Part shown: positions 1-6,424 of the stretch, in pieces
Numbering within the stretch: position 1 is the stretch's first letter
Layout: each line of letters starts with the position of its first letter
NCBI GenBank assembly: GCA_030607655.1
Contig: JAUWJN010000060.1
Location: forward strand, 1 to 10,200
From: a bacterium
GTDB taxonomy: Bacteria; Armatimonadota; Zipacnadia; Zipacnadales; Zipacnadaceae
Direction: 5' to 3'
DNA length: 10,200 bases
Position numbers and translations under genes: made by a program
The notes under the pieces: model-generated
Database searches by the model: none
The model's input: the letters and a program-made list of their open reading frames with translations, nothing else
Told to the model about the DNA's origin: nothing

Positions 1-423
1 ATTATGGCGTATAGCCGAAAAGTGCAGCAAGTACAGCAGGTTTTTGTGGGTTGCCTCAAAGTCGCTGTCCAGGAAGTCGCAAAAATCTCGCCACTCTTCC
101 AGCCGTTCATCCAGGACCTGTAGTTCGGCCTCGCGTTCGGCAGACAGGGCTACTTGTATCAATTCCACAACGTTTTCAATTGTCTGCAAGTCAACCTGCA
201 ACTCGGCGGCCCGCCGGCGCAATCCGTCACGCAGAATCTGCTCGCGGCCCTCCTCCAGCAGCAAGCCTTTCTCCAGCCGCCGCAGGTCCTGGCTGCCCAT
301 CATCGTGCCCTGGTGGCAGCATTTGTTGCCACAGGCACCGCACACCCGGTCTATGATTGTCCGTAGTGTTTCCTGGGCCGTCTTGACCGACGCTGCCAGT
401 GGAGTCATATTGCTCGCTTGCAT
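1..423 (-). CDS. Cys-cluster protein, possibly YkgJ-like metal-chelating family (3' end outside window)
   Basis: The reading frame is open from an ATG at 423-421 to the first base of the window, giving 141 codons without a stop, so the C-terminus is missing. An AGGA Shine-Dalgarno lies 8 nt upstream (432-435 on the complement). The N-terminus carries a tight cysteine cluster, C28-x2-C31-x3-C35-C36-H37, followed by a Gly-rich turn and an S-x-DLRRL stretch. This resembles the N-terminal motif of the YkgJ-type zinc/iron-chelating family (CxxCxxCC, then a D-L/I-x-R-L helix), with one extra residue between the second and third cysteines. Residues 50-125 are charged, probably helical, and rich in Glu, Leu and Arg. 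There is no signal peptide or membrane segment, so it is probably cytoplasmic. The gene follows the secreted-protein gene by 128 bp in the same direction. The metal-binding role is inferred from the motif alone. Confidence 0.7.
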   Translation of the reverse strand, partial: MQASNMTPLAASVKTAQETLRTIIDRVCGACGNKCCHQGTMMGSQDLRRLEKGLLLEEGREQILRDGLRRRAAELQVDLQTIENVVELIQVALSAEREAELQVLDERLEEWRDFCDFLDSDFEATHKNLLYLLHFSAIRHN

Positions 424-551
424 CTATTTAGTCCTGAATTCACCTGTGGTAGTGACGGTGTAGGCGCACCCGTAGAGGCCGGCACCACTCAGCTCCCTCG
501 CCGAAGACCATGCCGGTCAATCCGGTCCCTTGCTGCTTAACGGTGTCCCGG

Positions 552-1406
552 CTACCTTACAATATCGGGAATCAGTACTGCGAAATCGGCTGTGAGCTGC
601 TCCCGCGGTTTGACGTCAGAAAGCTGTATAGAAACCTTCCATCCGCCCGGCACCTGGATGACCTGGGCGCGGGTACTTTGCCAGGCGGCGCGGCCGCCCA
701 ATCCGCCATGAACGCGGTCCCCGAACCCGGGGGCCCGGGTGCCTAACCACGCGGCCTGCGGCTCGCCGCCGCCCTTGATATTGATCTCGTACTTGAGGCT
801 CTTGACGATGCCCTCCTGCAGCATGTGAACGCGGGTGGGAATGGTGAACAGACAAGTGTCCGATTTCATCAGTCCTTTGTGTATGAAGGAGGCCTTGAGG
901 ATGATTTTGCTGCCCGCCGCTAAGGACTCGCTCGGTATCCCTACTAGCGGTATCGCGGCTAACAGAGGGGGCCCCGATAGGGCCTTATCAGCCGGCGGCC
1001 CCAGGAGGGCTATGAGGGTCCGGAGTTGCTCGGGTTTGCACGGAGTCGGATTGGCATGAAGTATGCGGCTGCCGATTGTCAGTTGAAAGTCCCAGGGCTT
1101 CGTGTATTCCTGGCCCCCCGGCTTGGGGATAATTAGCAGCAACGTAAGCGGCATATTAGGGTCGGGAGCATTGGTCACAATGAACGTTTGGTTGAGGGTG
1201 GACTTGGCGATGCCGGTGCTGGCCTCCACCGACAAATCGCACCATCGCCTGGTCATATCCAGTATAGCCAGGGAGGGCAACGGATCACCGGGGCCCGAAG
1301 GCAGCGGGCCGGCTAGGACTCCCATTGCGACACCAGCCCATAACTGAGAACACAGGCCAAGCACGCCAATCATCACGAGAATACCAACTGGAAAGATACG
1401 TCGCAT
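552..1406 (-). CDS. Secreted protein of unknown function
   Basis: This encodes 284 residues. The ATG at 1406-1404 has a perfect AGGAGG (1415-1420 on the complement) at 8-nt spacing, so the start is firm. Residues 1-27 form a signal peptide: an RR basic start, a hydrophobic core of Val/Ile/Leu/Gly and a small-residue end near WAGVA. A Pro/Gly-rich segment (31-45) leads into what look like beta-strand-rich regions (46-120 and 165-210). There are three cysteines after the signal (56, 123, 185). Residues 48-135 faintly recall DUF4424-type exported proteins (D-L-x-x-S-V start, then a D-F-x-L-T-I strand and a T-x-L-I-A-L-L-G helix), but I would not assign the family. Residues 212-245 are Gly-rich. 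The gene has its own promoter (1462-1490), so it is probably a transcription unit separate from the hydrolase upstream. I do not recognise a function. Confidence 0.8.
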   Translation of the reverse strand: MRRIFPVGILVMIGVLGLCSQLWAGVAMGVLAGPLPSGPGDPLPSLAILDMTRRWCDLSVEASTGIAKSTLNQTFIVTNAPDPNMPLTLLLIIPKPGGQEYTKPWDFQLTIGSRILHANPTPCKPEQLRTLIALLGPPADKALSGPPLLAAIPLVGIPSESLAAGSKIILKASFIHKGLMKSDTCLFTIPTRVHMLQEGIVKSLKYEINIKGGGEPQAAWLGTRAPGFGDRVHGGLGGRAAWQSTRAQVIQVPGGWKVSIQLSDVKPREQLTADFAVLIPDIVR

Positions 1407-1461
1407 TGCAATCGCCTCCTGCGAGAGATGTGGGGAATCTTATGACCCTTACTATTACTAG

Positions 1462-1490
1462 ATACTAACGACTATTTGTGCACTTGTCAA
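1462..1490 (-). promoter_or_regulatory. Sigma-A-type promoter for the secreted-protein gene
   Basis: Read on the minus strand, a perfect -35 TTGACA (1485-1490) is separated by 17 bp from TAGTAT (1462-1467), a 4/6 match to the -10 consensus. Transcription would start near 1455, giving a leader of about 48 nt that contains the AGGAGG site of the 552-1406 gene. The hexamers are directly visible; activity is inferred. Confidence 0.65.
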
Positions 1491-1543
1491 TACAACTAAT
1501 TCTCTATTTCGGCCTCTTTTTGAGGTAACTCTATTATAGCCAC

Positions 1544-2575
1544 TCATAACCATTGAGCCAGGAAGTCCCAGGCCTTCGCGCCACTCCACTGATGTTCACC
1601 CGCAAAGATGTCAATATCCAGCCGTTCTCTCACCCCTAGTAGCTCCCAGACACGTTCGGCGTGGGCAAAGGCATTCTTCACTCCGGCGAGCGGGAAGATG
1701 TTGTCTTTGGTGCCGGCTTCTATCAGCAACGGGCGCGGCGCAATCAGACTGGCTACGTCGTAGCATTCAGCATACTGCAAGATTCCGGGCACATAGTTAC
1801 ACTCGCAGTGCAGCACGGGCAAGATTGAGTCTCGCCAGGCACAGAAATACCAACTGATGACCGCCACTTTAATCCGGTCTTCCAGCGCTGAGGCAAAGGT
1901 GGTAACAGTACCACCGCCGGACAGACCAATCATCGCCACTCGCGAGCTGTCAACCTCGGGGCGGGTTTCCATATAGTCCAGACAGCGCATAATATCCCAC
2001 ACTCGCATCCCAACGGCACTCTTACCTAGCATCATCGCCCAGAACGACAGCTTGCGGCAACTACTCTTGCCCCAGTTGTCCTGGACATCTTCCTCCTCGC
2101 GGCGCTCGCCCCAGCCGAGCTGCTCAGGGGCAATTACTACATAACCTCGCTTGACCGCCTGCACGGCGTAGTCATAATTACACTGCTGGATGTGCTGGGC
2201 TGCTTGGGAATTCATCGGTTCATTGAGTATCTCTTTCACCCCACCGCCATGCCCGTGGGAGGCGACTACTAGCGGGCGGGGTAGTTCCACCTCCTGGGGT
2301 ATGAGCACGTAGACAGGCATACTGACATCCGGCTGGGATTGCAGTACTACTTGCTCCTGACGATAACCTTCCTTCTCGACCACCTCCACTATCTGCGGCT
2401 GCAGATCGCAGCGCTGGTCGGGGAATCCGCCCAAAAGCTCGATGACTTTGGCCCGCAACTGGTCGTGCCAGAGTTGCCAATCAGCCACGGTCTGCGCGCG
2501 GAAGGTCAGCGCGGGTTGGTGACTTTCATAGTATTTCTCAAAGGGTTCCAAGGGACGCAAGCTAATCCGGGGCAT
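1544..2575 (-). CDS. Alpha/beta hydrolase, Abhydrolase_7 / acetyl-xylan-esterase-like
   Basis: This is 343 residues from the ATG at 2575-2573, chosen because an AAGGAG site lies just upstream (within 2582-2590 on the complement); a TTG 87 bp further upstream would put a junk extension inside the preceding gene. The order of motifs is that of the Abhydrolase_7/dienelactone-hydrolase-like group: HGHGGG oxyanion loop at 107-112, RGYVVIAPEQLGWGERR at 143-159, nucleophile elbow GLSGGG at 217-222 with Ser219, acid Asp291 in a TKDNIFP strand end, and His328 in GEHQW. The complete Ser-Asp-His triad suggests an active esterase or related hydrolase. There is no signal peptide, so it is cytoplasmic. Its start codon lies inside the enolase-like gene (14-bp overlap), implying translational coupling. 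Substrate unknown; carbohydrate esters are plausible from family knowledge. Confidence 0.88.
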   Translation of the reverse strand: MPRISLRPLEPFEKYYESHQPALTFRAQTVADWQLWHDQLRAKVIELLGGFPDQRCDLQPQIVEVVEKEGYRQEQVVLQSQPDVSMPVYVLIPQEVELPRPLVVASHGHGGGVKEILNEPMNSQAAQHIQQCNYDYAVQAVKRGYVVIAPEQLGWGERREEEDVQDNWGKSSCRKLSFWAMMLGKSAVGMRVWDIMRCLDYMETRPEVDSSRVAMIGLSGGGTVTTFASALEDRIKVAVISWYFCAWRDSILPVLHCECNYVPGILQYAECYDVASLIAPRPLLIEAGTKDNIFPLAGVKNAFAHAERVWELLGVRERLDIDIFAGEHQWSGAKAWDFLAQWL

Positions 2576-3659
2576 ACAAATATCTCCTTCCCAACTGTCC
2601 ACCAAATCCGGGCTGGTCCGGCAATCGCAAAAAGCCGTTCTCAAGTTGCCCGGCGAAGGCAAAAAAGTCGCTCGGGGCAGTAGTAAAGCTAACCGGCAGG
2701 GCTACCGGCAACGATATGGCAACCGCAGCGGACAGGTGGGCAGCAGCCAGAATGGTCAGAGGACACCGACCGCCTTGAAAGACCACTCGCATCCCCCCCA
2801 GGCGGGCCAGGTCGGCTATCTTAACGGCGGCCGTAATCCCGCCGCATATTCGCAGGTCCACCACTACGATGTCTACGGCCTCAGATTGAGTCAGCTCGTG
2901 GAACTGCTTGATACCCCACAAATCCGCACCAGCGGCCAAGGGCAAGTCTAAGGTCTGACGCAGTTGCGCGTATTCTGCCCAGCGGCCAGAGGGCAACAAG
3001 TTCTCAGCCCAGAATACCTCAGCCTTGGCCAATGTCTCGGCGGCGCGCCGAGCACTGTCCATATCGGGGCAGCCTTCCGTGAACCTGACAATGAGGCGCC
3101 GTTGAGACCCAATCTGCTGGCGAATCTTACGCACCAGGTCCAGGTTCTCTGAGGCGGCGGAGCTTACTTCGATGCCAATGCCCCCGGCGCTCTGGGCAGG
3201 CAGCTCCGTGGCCCACTGTAACAGGTCGGCGGGCGTTGCCAAGTTTTCAGGCGGCAATAAATAAGTGTCTAGCGGGGAAAATTGCGCCCCCCCTAACAGC
3301 CGAAACACCGGCAAGCCGCATGCCTGGCCGGCCAGGTCCCACAATGCCAAATCAGCGGCACTCAGCGCCCCCATATACTCATCCAGAGGCACCTTAGTCT
3401 CGCTAAGCACTGCGACCAGTCGCTCCCATAGCACCCCCCGGTCCCGGGGGTCGGCTCCCGCCAACACCGGCGCAAATAATTCAACGGCATCGGCCAGATG
3501 TCGTTCAGAGGGCAGATAAGCCTCGCCCAAACTACGCTGTCCCTCGTCAGTTTGCAAACCCAGCAAATAACAGGGGCCCCCCGCAGCACTACCTAGGTCG
3601 GCTGCGGTAGGCGTCGGGGAAAACTGAAGGACAAAGGGTTCAACGGAAACTATTCTCAT
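2562..3659 (-). CDS. Enolase-superfamily (mandelate racemase/MLE-like) protein with degenerate active site
   Basis: This is 365 residues from the ATG at 3659-3657; a TTG at 3680 is possible, but the family normally begins as seen here (MRIVSVEP). The N-terminal capping domain is well preserved, including the helix G-A-L-S-A-A-D-L-A-L-W-D-L-A-G-Q-A-C-G-L-P (98-117) and RLLGG (120-124). A C-terminal barrel follows, with PLAAG (240-244) and VVVDLRICGGIT (265-276). The catalytic residues are largely gone. The KxK lysines align with Ile161/Ile163. The first metal ligand Asp aligns with Arg192 and its partner Asn with Thr194. The third ligand Glu of the 'AxGE' motif is Ala245. The catalytic His aligns with Gln295. 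Only Glu219 and Asp268 remain. I infer a pseudoenzyme or a strongly altered chemistry. It overlaps the downstream hydrolase start by 14 bp. Confidence 0.85.
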   Translation of the reverse strand: MRIVSVEPFVLQFSPTPTAADLGSAAGGPCYLLGLQTDEGQRSLGEAYLPSERHLADAVELFAPVLAGADPRDRGVLWERLVAVLSETKVPLDEYMGALSAADLALWDLAGQACGLPVFRLLGGAQFSPLDTYLLPPENLATPADLLQWATELPAQSAGGIGIEVSSAASENLDLVRKIRQQIGSQRRLIVRFTEGCPDMDSARRAAETLAKAEVFWAENLLPSGRWAEYAQLRQTLDLPLAAGADLWGIKQFHELTQSEAVDIVVVDLRICGGITAAVKIADLARLGGMRVVFQGGRCPLTILAAAHLSAAVAISLPVALPVSFTTAPSDFFAFAGQLENGFLRLPDQPGFGGQLGRRYLYAPD

Positions 3660-3735
3660 ACTACATCCATCCCGTGGCAATCAAGCCGATGGGAGCTTAA
3701 AAGGGCATTACTCAAACGTGGGATGTAGACGCAAC
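3660..3735 (-). promoter_or_regulatory. Gap between regulator and enolase-like gene with RBS-pairing inverted repeat
   Basis: This 76-bp gap is the widest inside the operon. An 8-bp perfect inverted repeat has arms at 3661-3668 and 3721-3728. In the mRNA the second arm (GGATGTAG) sits directly before the enolase-like ATG and contains the only Shine-Dalgarno-like bases, so pairing could mask the ribosome site. I see no convincing promoter or terminator here. Confidence 0.3.
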
Positions 3736-4428
3736 TCACGGGGCCACCAGGCGGTAACCGACGCCCGGGACCGTGATCAGCAACTGTGGATTACGAGGGT
3801 CAGGTTCAATCTTGCCCCGCAGTCGGCCGATATGCACATCCAGGCTACGACTACTGGGGCTTAGCTGCTCCCTCCAGACCTCGGCGATGATTTCTTCCCG
3901 ACGCACTACTCGTCCCGTATGGCGAGCCAAATATGCCAACAGGTCAAACTCCCGGGGCGTCAGTTTTAGCGGTTTGTCTTGAAGCGTAGCTTGATGGCTG
4001 GGTACATCAATAGCCAGAAGCCCGACTTGAAGTTGTTCGGGCGGCTCGGTCAAGGGCACGTACTGGATGGCGCGGCGGATCTGGGCACGCACATGAGTAA
4101 CAATCTCCCGAGCGGACAATGAGGAACTCAGACACTCATCGGCTCCCCACTTCAGCACCTGGACCACCGTATCCGCATCAGGTTCGTCGGCCATCACCAC
4201 CAGGGGTAGACTACTGACGGCGCGTATCTGCTCACATAATTGTTGCGGCGAAGTCTCGGCAGTAGGTAAGTGCAGAACGACAGCATTGAGCTGCTCAGAC
4301 TGCAGAGCCTGAAGCCCCTGGGCAGAGGGGCCGGCGGCTATGAACTGCAGTGCCCCGCCGGTCATGCCCGCCGCCTGTAGGCTGCGGACCGTGTCTTTAG
4401 AGCCAAAGACTATCACGCGAAATGCCAT
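3736..4428 (-). CDS. OmpR/PhoB-type response regulator with degenerate receiver domain
   Basis: This encodes 230 residues. The ATG at 4428 has a GGGGA site a few bases upstream. Residues 1-120 align to a receiver domain by the PLVVM strand (75-79), GADECL (95-100) and the closing helix V-R-A-Q-I-R-R. The phospho-site residues are missing: the acidic N-terminal pair is replaced by FGSK, the acceptor Asp by His53 (VVLHLP), the Thr/Ser by Ala80 and the Lys by Ser102. Residues 131-230 are a standard winged-helix effector: LTPREFDLLAYLARHTGRVV, recognition helix RSLDVHIGRLRGKI (194-207) and wing PGVGYRL. It should therefore bind DNA but not be switched by phosphorylation. No histidine kinase is encoded in the window. 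It follows the HTH gene by 28 bp, as part of the same operon. Confidence 0.92.
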   Translation of the reverse strand: MAFRVIVFGSKDTVRSLQAAGMTGGALQFIAAGPSAQGLQALQSEQLNAVVLHLPTAETSPQQLCEQIRAVSSLPLVVMADEPDADTVVQVLKWGADECLSSSLSAREIVTHVRAQIRRAIQYVPLTEPPEQLQVGLLAIDVPSHQATLQDKPLKLTPREFDLLAYLARHTGRVVRREEIIAEVWREQLSPSSRSLDVHIGRLRGKIEPDPRNPQLLITVPGVGYRLVAP

Positions 4429-4456
4429 CTGATTCCCCCAGGACTGCGCCTGACTC

Positions 4457-4972
4457 TTACTCTCGCTGTTGCTCCATAAAATTCAGCACGTCGGAAAGTT
4501 TGAAGCGCCGCTGGTTGCCGGGAGTTCGAAAACAGTTGAGTACCCCGCGCTTGGTATAGCGCCGCACGGTCGTGGGACAGACACCCAGCAGAGCAGCGGT
4601 CTCACTAAGGGTCAAGGTAGGATCCAACAATCGCTCTATTAACTGCTCGCGGCTTTCTTTGGCCGGGCCCCTGTCCTGCGGCGGGGCGGACTTGGCCAAG
4701 GCCACTTCCAGCGGCAATCGCTGCTGCCGCGCTATCAGGGCCTGCAGGCGGCTAGACTGCGCCTCAGCAGCTCGCTTACTAACCTCAGAGGCAATGCGTT
4801 GCGCGTCGGCGTAGGGCTCATCGCCTTCCTCTGCCGCGCCGGCCTCGGCTAGCGGTGCCGGTAGTTCATCTGCCGCGGGGGCCAATTCTTCCTCTTGCTC
4901 TTCGGCGGGTGGCTTTCGTTCTGCTTTTTCCACCTGCTGCCCGCGATGTTTCAGCCACTCGTGCATTAGCAT
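4457..4972 (-). CDS. Excisionase/MerR-type helix-turn-helix DNA-binding protein with acidic N-terminus
   Basis: This encodes 171 residues. Two in-frame ATGs (4972 and 4966) share purine-rich sites at 4977-4989 (GGAGG and AGGAGG on the complement); either may be used. The C-terminal 50 residues hold the only clear domain: TLSETAALLGVCPTTVRRYTKRGVL (121-145), then the wing R-T-P-G-N-Q-R-R-F (149-157) and KLSDVLNFM (158-166). This is the HTH_17/MerR-like arrangement of excisionases and MerR-type regulators. Residues 15-55 are Glu/Ala/Pro-rich and probably disordered; 56-115 are a charged helical region that could mediate dimerisation. No effector-binding domain is visible. It lies 28 bp upstream of the response-regulator gene, so the two DNA-binding proteins are probably co-expressed. 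Target sites are unknown; the dyads in the divergent promoter region are candidates. Confidence 0.88.
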   Translation of the reverse strand: MLMHEWLKHRGQQVEKAERKPPAEEQEEELAPAADELPAPLAEAGAAEEGDEPYADAQRIASEVSKRAAEAQSSRLQALIARQQRLPLEVALAKSAPPQDRGPAKESREQLIERLLDPTLTLSETAALLGVCPTTVRRYTKRGVLNCFRTPGNQRRFKLSDVLNFMEQQRE

Positions 4973-5026
4973 AGGGCCTCCGCCCTCCTCTGCTTAAGGG
5001 ATTGCGTAGCGCACAATTGCCTCAAC

Positions 5027-5266
5027 TTACCTCCGCAGCAATCCTACAATTATCAATATCGCACTAAGTATAACACTGACTAGTAGGCAGGTGGCCAGCG
5101 GGAAGTAAAACGCAAAGCCGGGTCGCTGGATGACTATATCGCCCGGTAGCAGCCGGCCCCCACTGCCTAATCTACTAACTGCCCAGAATATCAATCCTAA
5201 TATCGCTAATATGCCGGCTGCCAACAATAACAGCTTGGCGGCGACTTGTAAAGGATTTAACGGCAT
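5027..5266 (-). CDS. DUF2905 family small membrane protein
   Basis: This 79-residue protein has two transmembrane segments (about 8-31 and 53-76) flanking the family's signature loop: a Gly-rich turn, then R-L-L-P-G-D-I-V-I-Q-R-P-G (38-50), then FYFPLATCLLVS (53-64). The order LPGDI, aromatic-PLATC and closing helix matches DUF2905 closely, and the length is normal for the family. The loop is probably exposed on one face of the membrane with both ends on the other. The start ATG at 5266 is 21 bp downstream of the secreted TPR gene's stop, with a purine-rich GGGGAGAAG further upstream and GGGA immediately before the ATG. The biochemical role of the family is unknown to me. The gap to the following HTH gene is 54 bp. 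Confidence 0.9.
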   Translation of the reverse strand: MPLNPLQVAAKLLLLAAGILAILGLIFWAVSRLGSGGRLLPGDIVIQRPGFAFYFPLATCLLVSVILSAILIIVGLLRR

Positions 5267-5287
5267 TCCCGCGATAGTCTTCTCCCC

Positions 5288-6424
5288 TTATGGTGAGCTT
5301 AGAGTCGCCAGAACTTTGCGTTCCCGGTCCGCCTGGTAACGCCGCTGGCCGGCGGCATCCCGTAGTCGTTTATTACCAGTGTCCAGGTATACCTGGGCCG
5401 TAAACGCTGCCTCATAGGCCACCGAATAAAACAACTGGCGCTGGTTATGAATTGGCTGAAGAGCTGGGGGTACTTTGATCTGCGCCGCAAACTGCTTTAT
5501 CTGATATATCTGCTCGGCGGCAGCCCGCACTGCCACATACGCCTCTTCGCGAGCCACCGGCCCACCCTGCACATGAGCCGTGAAGGACTTCCAGGCTTGC
5601 TCAAGAGCATCAGCGACCGCCTTATCAGCCGCGCCAAAGATCTGCTCAGACCCGGCAGTATGAACTGACGTTGGCTCGTCCTGCAACTGGGCCGCCTTTA
5701 CGTAACACTCAAAAGCATCAGCATATTGCTCTACTTGCATATATATCTCGCCCAGCCCTCCGTAGGCCGCCGCCTTAACCGCATCATCCCCCACTTTGAT
5801 TATTTGCGCGTAGACCGCCTCGCCCTGCGCGAGCAGATGGCGACGCTTGTACATATCGGCCAATGCTGTCAGTAGGAAGGTGTCATTGGGGTTGTTATTA
5901 ACGGCCTGTTGTAACACTTTCAGGGCCTGGTGCGGCTGGGCGTTGTTCTCATAAAGCGCGGCTAAGCGTAGATAAGCGGCCCGGCAGTTCGCATCAGCGT
6001 CAATAGCCTGCTGATATAGCTCCCCCGCTCTCTGCCACAGGCCGCGATTCTCCTCCAGCCGGGCCAGTACTAATCGCGGCTCACACAGACTGTTATCCAG
6101 AGCTACCGCTAACTGCAAGGCCTGGCGCTGCTTCTCCACATTGCCCACCCCCGCATATATCTGGGCCTGCAGTAGCAGAACCGGTACTTTGGTTGCGCCG
6201 CTGTGCAGCGCTTCATTAGCCAACTCTAAGGCCCGCTCCCAGTCCCCGCGCTGAATAGCGGTGCGGACACCGACCAGCAGGTCGGCACTGCCCGGTGCCG
6301 GGGCAATTGCGTCCTCGGCGCCCTCACCGGCGACTCCCGCCGTCCCGCTTGCTACCAGAAGGGACAAAACTACTACAAGCCAGTACCTGCGGCCTACTCG
6401 ATTATTTTTATAGCCTGTTCGCAT
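5288..6424 (-). CDS. Secreted TPR-repeat protein
   Basis: This encodes 378 residues. The N-terminus (MRTGYKNNRVGRR) is basic, followed by a hydrophobic stretch (14-25) and a small-residue end with an AGVAGE-like cleavage region near 31, so it is exported or membrane-tethered. Residues 48-250 form about five to six TPR-like helix pairs, for instance W-E-R-A-L-E-L-A-N-E-A-L (62-73), W-Q-R-A-G-E-L-Y-Q-Q-A-I (130-141), P-H-Q-A-L-K-V-L-Q-Q-A-V (164-175) and Y-A-D-A-F-E-C-Y-V-K-A-A (234-245). Residues 265-378 are helical without clear repeats. TPR arrays bind proteins, so an extracytoplasmic scaffold is likely. The start overlaps the preceding gene by 31 bp and has no good Shine-Dalgarno, so it probably depends on translational coupling. 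No partner can be named from sequence. Confidence 0.85.
   Translation of the reverse strand: MRTGYKNNRVGRRYWLVVVLSLLVASGTAGVAGEGAEDAIAPAPGSADLLVGVRTAIQRGDWERALELANEALHSGATKVPVLLLQAQIYAGVGNVEKQRQALQLAVALDNSLCEPRLVLARLEENRGLWQRAGELYQQAIDADANCRAAYLRLAALYENNAQPHQALKVLQQAVNNNPNDTFLLTALADMYKRRHLLAQGEAVYAQIIKVGDDAVKAAAYGGLGEIYMQVEQYADAFECYVKAAQLQDEPTSVHTAGSEQIFGAADKAVADALEQAWKSFTAHVQGGPVAREEAYVAVRAAAEQIYQIKQFAAQIKVPPALQPIHNQRQLFYSVAYEAAFTAQVYLDTGNKRLRDAAGQRRYQADRERKVLATLSSP

Noticed and set aside
44..463. Three overlapping plus-strand frames at the left edge
   Set aside because: Ser/Arg/Pro-rich translations without domains; the minus-strand frame has a Shine-Dalgarno site and a Cys motif and is open to the window edge.
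424..551. Possible promoter or terminator in the gap before the Cys-cluster gene
   Set aside because: A TTGACC hexamer is present but no acceptable -10 follows at proper spacing; the short GACC/GGTC dyad is not distinctive.
1513..1525. CCTC/GAGG hairpin after the hydrolase as operon terminator
   Set aside because: Only four base pairs around an A-run and no following U-tract on the minus-strand transcript; too weak to call.
2576..2662. N-terminal extension of the hydrolase from an upstream TTG
   Set aside because: The extra 29 residues do not resemble the family, and the ATG at 2575 has a good ribosome site.
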